Part shown: in pieces, positions 1-9,385 of the stretch
How the letters are laid out: each line of letters opens with the position of its first letter
Position numbering within the stretch: the first letter of the stretch is position 1
Source of the DNA: Paenibacillus etheri
Lineage (GTDB): Bacteria; Bacillota; Bacilli; Paenibacillales; Paenibacillaceae
Reading direction: 5' to 3'
NCBI RefSeq assembly: GCF_001012825.1
Contig: NZ_LCZJ02000018.1
Coordinates: forward strand, 186,001-250,000
DNA: 64,000 nucleotides
Position numbers and translations under genes: made by a program
The notes under the pieces: generated by a model
The model's input: the letters and a program-made list of their open reading frames with translations, nothing else
What the model was told of the DNA's origin: nothing
The model's database searches: none

Positions 1-1991
1 AAAAAACAATACTGGGATCTGCTCAGCACTATGTTGTAACATCTTCCCGTGAGGATGGATCAGAGAGTCACTGGATTATGAAGAATATCCCGATTTATGT
101 GAATAGTCGTATTGTGGGTGCTTTTGTGGTTGCTAAAGATATAACATCAACAGTAGAAGTAGAACATAGGCTGGCACAGCGTGAAGCAGAGTACAGACTT
201 ATTATTAATAACATGAAGGATATGATGGGGGTTCTGGATCAGAAAGGGAATTTTATTGTAGCCTCTCCCTCCTGTGAGACCCTAATCGGCATTCCTGTAG
301 GTTTAATCAAGGACACTACCATCCTAGAGTATATCGATCCAGATGAGCAAGATAGCTTGCGTGAACAAATATCAAATATTTTTCGGACAAAAGCAAGTAA
401 GATGTTTTACAATCGTTTTATTCACACAAAAGGTTATATCTTAAATTTAGAATGTCTTGCTACTCCCGTTCTAGGTGAGGATGGAGAGGTAATGAGTATC
501 GTAATTGTAGCAAGAGACATTACTAAGAGAGTCCAAATGGAAAAAGAATTAAGGGAGAGCGAGGAATTCAATCAGCAGCTGATCAAGATGTCGCCTGAAG
601 CGGTCGTTCTGCATAGCGATTATAAGTTTGTTTATGTAAACTTCTCCTGTCTTGGATTATTTGGAGTTAGCGATGAGAGTCAATTGATCGGTAAAAATAT
701 TTTCAATTGGGCGCATCCGAAGTATCTGCCGCTGGCGAAAGAACGCATGCGCGAGATCTATAAAGAACCCTATAAGATCTTAGCTCCTATTGAACAAAAG
801 GTCGTACGTTCAGATGGAACGATTATCGATGTAGAGGTAACAGCTAGCTCCATTTTGTACAAGGGAAGAGTCGCATGTATCTCTATATTTAGGGATATAA
901 GTGATCGAAAAAAAGCAGATGCGGACAGAGAACATACAGAGCAGATTATTCGAGAGAGTGAGGAACGGTATTTTCGCCTGCAAACGAGTCTCGATCAGTT
1001 CTCCCAAGATCTTTTTGGTGTGATGAAGATTAGTCATATGGAACAGCGGTTACTTAGAGAAGTCAGAGAAACTCTGCAGATAACAAATATAAAATTTATC
1101 GCAGTTGAATCTAACCATGATAAATTATGTGAAATTATCGAGACGGAGCAAGGGTATTCACTCAAGATCGGGGAGTCCAGAGGAAAAAGCTACTTGCTAT
1201 CGATTAACGAGAAGACGCTTTTACTAGAAATCGGTTCTATTCGAGTGTGGCTGGAGACGATTACCCGGTATGTCAGTGTTCTCTTTGATCACTTTTTGCT
1301 TATCGAAGATTTAACGAAGGATCTTGAGCTGGCTGCTTCTATGCAGGTGGCCCCTACATGGCTTCTCCGCTTTATGTTTAATTTATCCGAGAATGAGCGA
1401 AAAAGACTTGCTCAGGACTTACACGACTCAGCGCTTCAAGAACAGATTATCTGGTATCGTAAGCTGGATCTTCTTTTAGGTGAAAAGTCCATCAATAGGG
1501 AACTTAGAGAACAGCTAGAACAGATTGCAGAAGGATTACTGGATGTCATCTATCAGCTGCGGATTATTTGTAACGAGCTTAGACCTCCTGCATTAATCAA
1601 TGAGGGTCTTATCTCCTCACTGGAGACGTTGTTTGAATTTACGCAACTACGTACCAACTATCAGATTTATTTCGAATCTGAAGCATTTACACATAAGTTA
1701 GATGATGAAGTGCTTATAGGACTTTACCGTATTGTGCAAGAGCTTCTAGCTAATGCAGCAAAGCATTCTTTTGCGACAGAAGTCTACATCACCTTAGCCA
1801 GTGAAGGGGGGCATATTCATTTGGATTATGAAGATAACGGAATTGGAATGAGCCTTTTTGGAGAGGATTCTCTTACAAGTATGGGGATTTACGGGATGAA
1901 AGAAAGGGTTCGAAGTATGGATGGGACGATAGTATTCCACTCGCCAGAGAAAAAGGGATTATCGGTCAATATATCTATACCTGCAGAGTAA
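1..1991 (+). CDS. PAS-domain sensor histidine kinase, NarL/DegS type (5' partial)
   Basis: The reading frame is open back to the window edge (first complete codon at base 3), and the residues before the first ATG at 78 continue a PAS-like fold, so the true start lies outside. The visible protein has the end of one PAS/PAC unit, a second PAS (about residues 40-150 counted from the ATG), a third PAS (about 165-280), a linker of about 150 residues, then a HisKA_3 dimerisation domain with the phospho-acceptor His in RLAQDLHDSALQEQ and a HATPase_c domain (EDNGIGMS, GIYGMKERV). No transmembrane segment is seen in the visible part. The response regulator follows 40 bases downstream, so this is probably the sensor of a NarL-type pair related to DegS/ComP. 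The ligand is unknown; stacked PAS domains suggest an intracellular redox or small-molecule signal, which is inference. Confidence 0.88.
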   Translation, partial: KTILGSAQHYVVTSSREDGSESHWIMKNIPIYVNSRIVGAFVVAKDITSTVEVEHRLAQREAEYRLIINNMKDMMGVLDQKGNFIVASPSCETLIGIPVGLIKDTTILEYIDPDEQDSLREQISNIFRTKASKMFYNRFIHTKGYILNLECLATPVLGEDGEVMSIVIVARDITKRVQMEKELRESEEFNQQLIKMSPEAVVLHSDYKFVYVNFSCLGLFGVSDESQLIGKNIFNWAHPKYLPLAKERMREIYKEPYKILAPIEQKVVRSDGTIIDVEVTASSILYKGRVACISIFRDISDRKKADADREHTEQIIRESEERYFRLQTSLDQFSQDLFGVMKISHMEQRLLREVRETLQITNIKFIAVESNHDKLCEIIETEQGYSLKIGESRGKSYLLSINEKTLLLEIGSIRVWLETITRYVSVLFDHFLLIEDLTKDLELAASMQVAPTWLLRFMFNLSENERKRLAQDLHDSALQEQIIWYRKLDLLLGEKSINRELREQLEQIAEGLLDVIYQLRIICNELRPPALINEGLISSLETLFEFTQLRTNYQIYFESEAFTHKLDDEVLIGLYRIVQELLANAAKHSFATEVYITLASEGGHIHLDYEDNGIGMSLFGEDSLTSMGIYGMKERVRSMDGTIVFHSPEKKGLSVNISIPAE

Positions 1992-2031
1992 TCATGCGGC
2001 ATAACAATTGGATAGAGGGGTAATCAGAGGC

Positions 2032-2694
2032 ATGATTCGAATATTGTTAGTGGATGATCATCCATCTGTTATGGAAGGGACTAGAATGATATTAGAGCAA
2101 GAGGGGGATATGAAGGTTACTCTAGCTAATTCAGCGTCTGAGGTGCTTGAAATGATGAGTAGTCATTCCTTTGACGTAATGTTATTTGATCTTCATATCG
2201 CGGATGTGAATGGGATTGATTTGGCGAAGCAAGTATTAACAATGAACGCAGATGCGATTATCATAATTTATACCGGATATGAATTTACCAACAAATTTAA
2301 CCTGATGATCGAATCGGGGATATTTGGGTTTATCTCCAAAACGACCAATAGAGAGCAGTTGATTACAGCGGTACGCTGTGCATTAAGAGGAGAAGTCATT
2401 CTACCGCGGACCTTAGTCAAGCAGTTAAGAAAAGTACCGCCTAAAGGATTAGAAATCAATGATGAACAAGCGGTCTCCATGATTAGCAAAAGGGAACATG
2501 AAATGCTAACGGAAATCGCAAAAGGAAAAAGTAATAAAGAAATAGCGGAGATTGTGCTGATGAGTCAGCGATCTCTCGAATATAGTTTAACGAATTTGTT
2601 CCAAAAGCTAGATGTGAAGTCTAGAATTGAAGCAGCTATAAAAGCTAAACGCCTCGGAATATTGAAGGAATCAGATTTTACTAATTCATTGTGA
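2032..2694 (+). CDS. NarL/LuxR-family response regulator
   Basis: A 220-residue protein with an N-terminal receiver domain (acidic pair in LLVDDHPSV, phospho-Asp in MLFDLHIADVNG, Lys in GFISKTT) and a C-terminal LuxR-type helix-turn-helix (LTEIAKGKSNKEIAEIVLMS, about residues 155-215). The ATG at 2032 is chosen because an AGAGGGG ribosome site lies about 11 bases upstream and the protein then begins directly with the receiver strand MIRILLVDDH; a TTG at 2008 would add eight atypical residues. It lies just downstream of the PAS histidine kinase and is presumably its cognate transcription factor. The fold resembles DegU/ComA; the target genes cannot be read from the sequence. Confidence 0.9.
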   Translation: MIRILLVDDHPSVMEGTRMILEQEGDMKVTLANSASEVLEMMSSHSFDVMLFDLHIADVNGIDLAKQVLTMNADAIIIIYTGYEFTNKFNLMIESGIFGFISKTTNREQLITAVRCALRGEVILPRTLVKQLRKVPPKGLEINDEQAVSMISKREHEMLTEIAKGKSNKEIAEIVLMSQRSLEYSLTNLFQKLDVKSRIEAAIKAKRLGILKESDFTNSL

Positions 2695-2719
2695 AAATAC
2701 GTTACAACCCTATAGATTT

Positions 2720-2760
2720 AAATCCCGTTCACTGGATGGTGAGACGGGATTTTTTGTTTT
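2720..2760 (+). terminator. Rho-independent terminator after the two-component pair
   Basis: AATCCCGT and ACGGGATT arms enclose an inner CAC/GTG pairing and are followed by TTTTTTGTTTT. It separates the response regulator gene from the chemoreceptor gene. Confidence 0.85.
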
Positions 2761-2898
2761 GCGCTTCTTTGCGGGGATGCGCAATAATTTTGCGTGATCA
2801 CGCCATTTTTTTTCGGTTACCATATTCTGCTTACAGTTTATGATGAAATAGTTCCTAAGAATTACTAAAAATTGACTAACGTAATGAGGTGCAGAAGG

Positions 2899-4497
2899 GT
2901 GAAATGGTTTTATAATTTGAGAACAGCAGTGAAGCTAATCTCAGCATTTGTGTTAGTATCAGTCATATTATGCTTTGTAGGATTCTACGGAATAAGCAAT
3001 TTGAGTAAGATGAATGAGTCCATCGAGGATATGTATAATAATCGCTTAACACCGATTGCCTATCTCGGTGAAGCAAATGAACTATTTTTAACGAATAGAA
3101 TAAACATTCGAGATATTAATACGATGGCCAAAACCGAGGTGGAGAAAAAAGAGTATCGAGATAAAATACATAAGAATGTCCAAAGCATTGAAGATATCAT
3201 GAATAAATATAGTAAGACAAAGTTGAGAGAAGAAGAATTAAAGAAGATGAAGACTTATCCTGAGATCTGGCAAAGCTATATCACCAGCGTGGATCATGCG
3301 ATTGAAGTGGATAAAAAAAATATTAGTAATGAAGAGTATACGAATTATTTGCTAACAGGAGATTTACAGCTGGCTACTACGGAGGTGACGGATTTCCTGC
3401 AAGGTTTAATTGATATCAATATGAAGCAGGCTCAGGGATCCAGTGATAGCGCTAATAAACTATATCAATCCTCTCGGTTGATTACCTTTAGTGTTACGAT
3501 TATTGCACTTCTGATCAGCGTGGGTTTTGGTTATTTAATCTCTCAAATTATCGCACGGCCTCTAAATCAAGTGATGCGCCTGTTAGGTAAAGTAGCCAAT
3601 GGAGACTTAAGCGAAACATCGAATTTGAATTCCAAGGATGAGATCGGAAAACTCGCAAATTCAGTGAATGAAATGGTTTTGAACTTAAGGCGCACTGTAG
3701 GGGGGATTTTGTCCTCTGCGGAAAGTGTCTCGGCTGCTGCGCAACAGATATCAGCCAGTACAGAGGAAGTGGCTAGCAGCAGTATGAGTCAAGCCACTGC
3801 AGCACAAACGATGAATGAGCTGTTTCGGGAATTGTCTGAAGCGATTAATTCAGTAGCCCAGAGTGCAGAGCATGCTTCAGAGCTGTCAGATCAAACCATG
3901 CGTATCGCTCAGGACGGTGGTACAGTGGTTACCGACTCCATACAAGGGATGACGTTACTTAATAACCAAATGTCCAGACTAGAAGAAGGCTCTGATAAAA
4001 TTGGAGAGATTATAGCAGTCATTGATGATATTGCAAAACAGACAAATTTACTGTCCTTAAACGCAGCTATAGAAGCGGCTCGTGCAGGTGAACAAGGCCG
4101 AGGTTTTGCCGTTGTTGCAGATGAGGTAAGGAAGTTAGCAGAGCGGAGCAGTGAGGCTACGAAACAAGTCACGAACATAATTAAAGAAATGCAGAAAAAT
4201 ACACACCAAAGTGTGAATGCGGTAGTCGAAGGCGTAGCTTTTTCACAAAAAAATGGGGAAGCCTTTGATCATATTCTCTCTATGGTGAACGATACCGCTC
4301 ATAAAGTAACAGAAATCGCTGCTGCTAGTGAAGAACAGGCCGCGCAATCATCAGAGGTGTTGTACTCGATCGAGAGTATATCGGCAGCAACGGAAGAAAT
4401 GGCGGCAAGTAGTAGTGAAACGGCAACAACGGCTAATGCATTAGCACAGCTTGCTGAGGAACTGAATGCTCTAGTATCTATTTTTAAAGTTAAATAA
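2899..4497 (+). CDS. Methyl-accepting chemotaxis protein with 4HB sensor
   Basis: A 532-residue transducer. The N-terminus has a short basic stretch and a transmembrane helix (about residues 10-32), a roughly 150-residue helical extracytoplasmic region like the 4HB_MCP sensor, a second membrane helix (about 190-212), a HAMP domain ([13 protein letters not shown] onward) and a long cytoplasmic signalling coiled coil with the conserved hairpin tip ([20 protein letters not shown]). The GTG at 2899 is preferred because GAGG lies 9 bases upstream and the protein then starts with the expected membrane anchor; an ATG at 2884 lacks a visible ribosome site. The neighbouring gene is a CheB-like protein 41 bases downstream. 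Receptors of this type modulate CheA; the attractant is unknown. No CheR/CheA/CheW gene is nearby. Confidence 0.9.
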   Translation: MKWFYNLRTAVKLISAFVLVSVILCFVGFYGISNLSKMNESIEDMYNNRLTPIAYLGEANELFLTNRINIRDINTMAKTEVEKKEYRDKIHKNVQSIEDIMNKYSKTKLREEELKKMKTYPEIWQSYITSVDHAIEVDKKNISNEEYTNYLLTGDLQLATTEVTDFLQGLIDINMKQAQGSSDSANKLYQSSRLITFSVTIIALLISVGFGYLISQIIARPLNQVMRLLGKVANGDLSETSNLNSKDEIGKLANSVNEMVLNLRRTVGGILSSAESVSAAAQQISASTEEVASSSMSQATAAQTMNELFRELSEAINSVAQSAEHASELSDQTMRIAQDGGTVVTDSIQGMTLLNNQMSRLEEGSDKIGEIIAVIDDIAKQTNLLSLNAAIEAARAGEQGRGFAVVADEVRKLAERSSEATKQVTNIIKEMQKNTHQSVNAVVEGVAFSQKNGEAFDHILSMVNDTAHKVTEIAAASEEQAAQSSEVLYSIESISAATEEMAASSSETATTANALAQLAEELNALVSIFKVK

Positions 4498-4538
4498 ACC
4501 GTGTCATGGGGATCATCATTGATAGGAGAGGAGAAGTA

Positions 4539-5630
4539 GTGCAAAAGTTAAAGGTGCTCGTTGTAGCTACTTCAGTAATGATGCGTAGACAGATCTCGAA
4601 CCTTATTGCCGAGGATTCAATTATCGAGGTCATTGGAGCAGCTCGAAATGCATCCGAAGCGGTTAGCATGGTTCAAGAACTCAGGCCTGATGTCGTGACG
4701 ATTGATATAGAAGTGCCGGAATTGAATAGTTTAGTAGTACTTTCTAGCATTATGTCACAGCGCCCAACGCCTATCCTTATCCTGAGCTCAGGGACGAAGG
4801 ATGGTATAACAGCAACAATCACAGGTCTACAGAACGGAGCAGTGGATTTCATATCCAAGCCTACTCAGTCCCATGGACCTGATTTATCCCAAATAAGAGA
4901 CGAGCTAATATTCAAAATTAAACAAGTTGCCCAAATCCCATTGAGAACCCTCATCCTTAACAATATAACGGTCTCCAAAGTGATTGCAGGACAACAGGTA
5001 GATGATAGCTCTAATACAGGATGTATGGAAGAAGTGGATCAAATCGTGGCTATAGGATGTGGAGTAGGTGGCCCGAAGGCGCTTGAAATCGTAATTAGCT
5101 CGCTTCCGGCGAACTTCCCATACCCCTTGCTAATCGTTCAGCATATGCCGTCCAAGTACACGAAAGTATTGGCGGAACGATTGAATCGGTTCTCAAGTGT
5201 AAGGGTGCTTGAGGCGAAAGATGATCAGTTAGTACTCGGCGGAACAGCATATATCGCACCAGGTAATTGTCATATGACTGTAGTTCAGCAAGGGCAAGCA
5301 TGTAAAATCAAACTTCACAGGAAAGCTCTAGTAAACGGGAACCGTCCATCCATTGATGTATTGTTCAAATCGATCTCTGGATTAAAAAGCTTGAAGCAGC
5401 ACTTGATCCTGATGACCGGAATGGGAAACGATGGGGCGAGAGGGATGTTCTACGCCAGACAAGCTGGCGCTCGATCTACTCTTGTAGAATCACAAGAGAC
5501 TTCGATTGTAAATGAAATGCCTGAAGCGGCGTTGGCGCTAGGGTGTGTGGATCATGTGGTTCCTTCGCATTTGTTAGCCTCGAAGATTATGGAGGTTACA
5601 GGGGAGCTAGCAAACAAATTCGATAAATAA
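4539..5630 (+). CDS. Degenerate CheB-like protein (receiver plus methylesterase fold)
   Basis: A 363-residue protein with full CheB architecture: receiver (about 1-120), linker, and CheB methylesterase domain (about 165-360). The GTG at 4539 is chosen because AGGAGAGGAGAAG lies immediately upstream. Canonical CheB demethylates or deamidates receptor glutamyl residues using a Ser-His-Asp triad and is switched on by phosphorylation. Here the receiver acidic pair is replaced by Ala-Thr (VLVVATS, residues 10-11), although the phospho-acceptor Asp56 (TIDIEVPE) stays. The nucleophile motif, normally GASTGG, reads GCGVGG, so the catalytic Ser position is Gly175. The His in VQHMPSKYT and the Asp in TGMGNDGARG remain. 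The fold is recognisable, but classical phospho-activation and esterase chemistry are unlikely (inference). It sits directly behind a chemoreceptor gene, suggesting a receptor-binding role. Confidence 0.85.
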   Translation: MQKLKVLVVATSVMMRRQISNLIAEDSIIEVIGAARNASEAVSMVQELRPDVVTIDIEVPELNSLVVLSSIMSQRPTPILILSSGTKDGITATITGLQNGAVDFISKPTQSHGPDLSQIRDELIFKIKQVAQIPLRTLILNNITVSKVIAGQQVDDSSNTGCMEEVDQIVAIGCGVGGPKALEIVISSLPANFPYPLLIVQHMPSKYTKVLAERLNRFSSVRVLEAKDDQLVLGGTAYIAPGNCHMTVVQQGQACKIKLHRKALVNGNRPSIDVLFKSISGLKSLKQHLILMTGMGNDGARGMFYARQAGARSTLVESQETSIVNEMPEAALALGCVDHVVPSHLLASKIMEVTGELANKFDK

Positions 5631-5642
5631 ATCATTCCAGTA

Positions 5643-5680
5643 GGCGTTGGTAGGGGGAAACTCCACCAACGCTTTTTTTA
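5643..5680 (+). terminator. Rho-independent terminator after the CheB-like gene
   Basis: GGCGTTGGT pairs with ACCAACGCT across a short inner GG/CC stem and is followed by a run of T. Confidence 0.85.
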
Positions 5681-5734
5681 TATAAACCTAGGTATCATCC
5701 CGAGTGAAGACAAATTCTATGGATCTATTTCATG

Positions 5735-5766
5735 TTGACACTATCAAATGATAACGATTATCATTT
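5735..5766 (+). promoter_or_regulatory. Promoter -35 with overlapping Fur box upstream of the AraC regulator
   Basis: TGATAACGATTATCA at 5749-5763 matches the 7-1-7 Bacillus Fur box (TGATAATnATTATCA) at all but one base and is flanked by AAA/TTT. A TTGACA hexamer at 5735-5740 lies just upstream, so Fur would cover the core promoter. This indicates iron repression of the next gene. Confidence 0.75.
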
Positions 5767-5881
5767 GAGTTGTGAACGGCTTTATTTGTATTGGATGAAA
5801 TCACTGCCTTCGAAGATCCATAGAAAGAGGAGAAATTAGATACTTCATCTTATACAAAGGGCGAAGAAGGAGAGGCTTCCG

Positions 5882-6886
5882 ATGACTTTAAATATATTGA
5901 ATATGGAGATCCATGATCTTTTTGATCAATTTACAGAACAGATAGAAGGGCGTGTTGTACAGAACCAATGGGAACAACGGCTTACTATACCTTCACATAT
6001 TGGTAAGGGAAGCGTCACTCGTACGCGTATTCGTCCAGGTATGGAGATCATGTATACGGACATAACGTACGAACAAGATATGAAGCTCCACATTCAAGAA
6101 GCTTGTCCGTTATTCGAACTAAGCTATAACATAAGCGGAGAAATCTATTGCGAATGGAACGGTAAGGAAAGTCATACGGATAAACAAACGGGCAATGTCC
6201 TTTTTCTAGAAGATGTTCAGGTGTATGAAGAGAAAAAGGCAGGTGTCCCCAATCAATTGTTAGAAATACGGCTAGCTCCTAGCGAACTGCTATATTATGC
6301 CGGAGATCTATCGGAGAGACACCAAATGGAGACATGGCTTACACATCATCGAGGAAATATTGATCGTTTTCCTGATACTGCAGCGATCCGAAAATGTGTC
6401 TCTGAAATGATACATTGTACTTATCATGGAACATTGAGACGATTATATATGGAGAGTAAAGCGCTTGAATTTATCGCTATGTTTGGCGAGTCTGATAGTT
6501 ACGGTTCTTTGAGCGGAAACATGACGCTCCGGCTTGATGATATTACAAATCTGAAGCGGGTACATGAGTTGGTGCAAATCCATTTCGAACAACCGCTATC
6601 TATACGTGAGTTGGCTAAACGGGTAGGCATTAACGAATTCAAGCTAAAAAAGGGCTTCCGTGAGTTATTTGGCATGACGATCTTCGAGCTTGTACGTATA
6701 AAGCGGATGGAGAAAGCGCTTTGGTATATGGAGGTAGAAGGTTTGAATATAGGAAAAACAGCCGTTTCGGTCGGATATAGTAATGTCAGCAATTTCACGA
6801 CAACCTTTCGTAAGCATTATGGCTGCAATCCAAGCGAATACTTAAAACGTATCGAACAACAGACTTTGGAGCGAAATAGGATCTAG
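5882..6886 (+). CDS. AraC-family regulator, PchR/YbtA-like (iron-regulated)
   Basis: A 334-residue regulator. The N-terminal ~220 residues form a variable effector region; the C-terminal ~100 residues are a double helix-turn-helix of the AraC/XylS family (LKRVHELVQIHFEQPLSIRELAKRVGI region and the terminal SVGYSNVSNFTTTFRKHYG signature). The start has AGAAGGAGAGG a few bases upstream. A near-perfect Fur box lies about 120 bases upstream, and the next gene is an MFS exporter with its own Fur box. The layout is that of PchR/YbtA-type regulators, which activate siderophore genes when the ferri-siderophore is bound; the ligand here is inferred, not seen. Confidence 0.82.
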   Translation: MTLNILNMEIHDLFDQFTEQIEGRVVQNQWEQRLTIPSHIGKGSVTRTRIRPGMEIMYTDITYEQDMKLHIQEACPLFELSYNISGEIYCEWNGKESHTDKQTGNVLFLEDVQVYEEKKAGVPNQLLEIRLAPSELLYYAGDLSERHQMETWLTHHRGNIDRFPDTAAIRKCVSEMIHCTYHGTLRRLYMESKALEFIAMFGESDSYGSLSGNMTLRLDDITNLKRVHELVQIHFEQPLSIRELAKRVGINEFKLKKGFRELFGMTIFELVRIKRMEKALWYMEVEGLNIGKTAVSVGYSNVSNFTTTFRKHYGCNPSEYLKRIEQQTLERNRI

Positions 6887-6910
6887 AAGGATTTGTACTT
6901 ACAGATGGCT

Positions 6911-6972
6911 TCAAGCAGTAGAACATAGGGTTCGGAACCGAACGCTATATTCTGCCTGCTTGAGGTTTTTTT
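6911..6972 (+). terminator. Rho-independent terminator after the AraC gene
   Basis: A long hairpin (CAAGCAG/CTGCTTG with ATAG/CTAT and an inner GGTTCGGAACC segment) ends in a run of seven T. Confidence 0.75.
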
Positions 6973-7033
6973 GTTTGCTCCCTTATCAAGGAGTAAACCT
7001 CCCTTAACAGGTAGAGAAAAAGACCGTACTAAA

Positions 7034-7048
7034 TGATAATCATTACCA
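7034..7048 (+). promoter_or_regulatory. Fur box upstream of the MFS exporter
   Basis: TGATAATCATTACCA fits the 7-1-7 Fur box with one mismatch and lies 28 bases before the start codon of the transporter gene. Confidence 0.72.
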
Positions 7049-7075
7049 TAGATTTCATGAAGAGGTGGTAATACA

Positions 7076-8482
7076 ATGCAACAAGTTGATTCGCGCCGAT
7101 GGTATGCACTAGGAGTTATTTTACTTCCAACATTACTTATTTCATTAAATACTTACATGATTCAAGTCGCCCTTCCATTAATGCAAAATGACTTGAATGC
7201 AAGCTTCTCTGAAGCACAGCTTATCGTCACCGGATTTTCGCTAGGATTAGCTGTGGCGTTGATTATTAGTGGAAAGCTTGGGGATATATACGGCAGAAGA
7301 CGAATGCTGATTATCGGAGTGAGTGGATTTACGATTATGGCAGTGTTGGGTGGTTTGACCTCAGATCCGGCGCTTCTGATTGTTATTCGCATCGTGCAAG
7401 GTATGGCAGCTGCGCTTATCCAGCCTCAGGTCTTGTCTACACTTCAGGTCAGCTATCTGCCCAAGGAAAAGGGGCTTGTTTTCGGTATTTATGGTGCAAT
7501 GATTGGCATTGGATTCGCTTTCGGATTCATTCTCGGAGGAACTATTGTGAATTGGAATCCGTTCGATCTCGGTTGGCGAACGGTATTTTTTTTCAATGTG
7601 CCATTCGGACTTCTCGTCCTGCTGTTAATGCCGATTGTTCCTGAAACACGGGCCGAGCAGACGCACAGTATTGATTGGACGGGAAGCATCCTACTGCTGA
7701 CCGGTTTGTTCCTGCTGATCTATCCGTTATCAGAGGGACAAAAACAAGGGTGGCCATTGTGGATCTCAGGCTGTCTAATTATAGCTTTATTCATGTTGTT
7801 TACTTTTATCTGGGTTGAAAATCGGAAAGGAAAGCAGGGGAATTGTCCATTAGTCGATTTGTATATTTTCAGACATCGAACATTTAGTGTAGGTCTGGCG
7901 ACCGTGCTTGTCCTTTACCTAGGCATGTTCTCCTTCTTTTTTGTTTTAAGCTACTATATGCAATTTGGCGTGCACTATAATGTTCAAGATACGAGTTTGG
8001 TTTTTTTGGCTATAGGTATAGGCTTTTTTCTGACTTCCCTGATATCGTCTCGAATGGTCAGAAGATGGAGGATGAGTGTACTCAAAATAGGTGCACTGAT
8101 GATGGGATGCTCTAGTTTATTGCTTATATGGGAGCTAAATGTGGATGCGACGCATCTGCTGGGCGTACGAAATATTTTAATATTATTGATATATGGCTTC
8201 GGTCTCGGCATGGCAACTACACCACTAGTCAACGTCACGCTTAGTTCAGTACCTGCAAGGATTACGGGCACAGGATCAGGTTTGATCACTACATTTATGT
8301 ATTTAGCAAATTCGTTAGGGGTGGCTCTAATCGGTATTTTGTTCTCCTCTTCACTAAAGCATTCTCTTTTGGAAGCAGATTTAGCGGATTATGTAAGGGC
8401 GTTTTCGATCTCCTTAACGGCTATTGGAGGACTTGCTTTTACTGGTTTCGTTTGTCTTTGTTTCATGCGAGAGAGGAAATGA
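7076..8482 (+). CDS. MFS drug:H+ antiporter (DHA2/EmrB-QacA type), putative siderophore exporter
   Basis: A 468-residue polytopic membrane protein with about 14 predicted helices. MFS motif A (SGKLGDIYGRRRM) follows helix 2, RIVQGMAAALIQPQVLST matches the helix-4 region, and a Gly-rich motif C-like helix (GAMIGIGFAFGFILGG) marks an antiporter. The start is an ATG with AGAGGTGG upstream. Members of the family expel drugs or, in siderophore loci, export newly made siderophores. The Fur box directly upstream and the Fur-controlled AraC gene before it favour the siderophore-export role, but no siderophore biosynthesis gene is in the window, so the substrate is inference. Confidence 0.85.
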   Translation: MQQVDSRRWYALGVILLPTLLISLNTYMIQVALPLMQNDLNASFSEAQLIVTGFSLGLAVALIISGKLGDIYGRRRMLIIGVSGFTIMAVLGGLTSDPALLIVIRIVQGMAAALIQPQVLSTLQVSYLPKEKGLVFGIYGAMIGIGFAFGFILGGTIVNWNPFDLGWRTVFFFNVPFGLLVLLLMPIVPETRAEQTHSIDWTGSILLLTGLFLLIYPLSEGQKQGWPLWISGCLIIALFMLFTFIWVENRKGKQGNCPLVDLYIFRHRTFSVGLATVLVLYLGMFSFFFVLSYYMQFGVHYNVQDTSLVFLAIGIGFFLTSLISSRMVRRWRMSVLKIGALMMGCSSLLLIWELNVDATHLLGVRNILILLIYGFGLGMATTPLVNVTLSSVPARITGTGSGLITTFMYLANSLGVALIGILFSSSLKHSLLEADLADYVRAFSISLTAIGGLAFTGFVCLCFMRERK

Positions 8483-8617
8483 TAGAAGAGGTATCCTATT
8501 TTTTGTGCTGTGAGCAATCTAACAAACGAACTCCATTCTTAGCTTTATAGTAATAGCGAGTGATTGAATTCCATTTAATGTTAATCCACTCCAAGCTATG
8601 AAGAGGAAGGTGCGAGC

Positions 8618-9385
8618 ATGCCCATTCTAGAGGTAGAGAGTCTCTCTAAAGAATATAAAGGCAAGGGCAAAATGAATGTATTTCAGGCGCTAAACGGGAT
8701 AAACCTGAGTGTGGATAGCGGTGAGCTTGTAGCGATTATGGGACCTTCGGGGAGCGGTAAAACGACGCTGTTAAACATCCTTAGCGGGATCGACACGGAA
8801 TATAGTGGGGTAGTCCGGATTGCAGGGACTAGTATAAGCGAGATGTCTAAGAATGAGCTTGCACTGTTTCGCCGGCAGAGAATGGGGTTCGTTTTTCAAG
8901 ATTACAATCTGCTGGATAGCCTGACCCTACGGGAAAATATAATGGTGCCCATGGTGCTGGATGACCAAGAGGTGGAAGACATCAATAGCAGGACGGATGA
9001 GACGTTGTCTCTATTTGATCTGGGTGAGGTGAAGGACAAATATCCGTATATGGTTTCAGGAGGACAGCAACAACGAGCCGCGATTAGCAGAGCGATCATT
9101 AATGGTCCGGAGGTGATTTTTGCTGATGAGCCAACTGGGAATTTGGATTCCAAATCCTCAAGTACAGTGATGAAGACCTTCGCTAAGCTGAATGCTTTGA
9201 AAGGAGCAACGATTGTGATGGTCACACATGATCCTTTTGCGGCCAGCTATTGTAATCGCGTGCTTTTTATCAAGGATGGGAAGATGCTATTAGAGATTAC
9301 TAGGGAAAATAAAGAGCGGAGAGCATTTTTTGATAGGATTCTGGAGAATCTGGCCTTCATTGGAGGGGGAGAAGATGACCTTTAG
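8618..9385 (+). CDS. BceA-type ABC transporter ATP-binding protein
   Basis: A 255-residue ATPase of the MacB/BceA (peptide detoxification) type: Walker A GPSGSGKTT, Q-loop region (FVFQDYNLLDSLT), signature VSGGQQQRAA, Walker B VIFADEPTGNLD and H-loop VTHDP. AAGAGGAAGG precedes the ATG. The last 11 bases overlap the start of the permease gene, indicating translational coupling. BceAB transporters confer resistance to, or sense, cell-wall peptides such as bacitracin together with a dedicated BceRS two-component pair. No such pair is adjacent here, so regulation must come from elsewhere. Confidence 0.9.
   Translation: MPILEVESLSKEYKGKGKMNVFQALNGINLSVDSGELVAIMGPSGSGKTTLLNILSGIDTEYSGVVRIAGTSISEMSKNELALFRRQRMGFVFQDYNLLDSLTLRENIMVPMVLDDQEVEDINSRTDETLSLFDLGEVKDKYPYMVSGGQQQRAAISRAIINGPEVIFADEPTGNLDSKSSSTVMKTFAKLNALKGATIVMVTHDPFAASYCNRVLFIKDGKMLLEITRENKERRAFFDRILENLAFIGGGEDDL

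Noticed and set aside
7984-8289. Long minus-strand open frames inside the MFS, ABC and MCP genes
   Set aside because: They lack ribosome sites and recognisable domains, and mirror codon structure of the real genes on the other strand.
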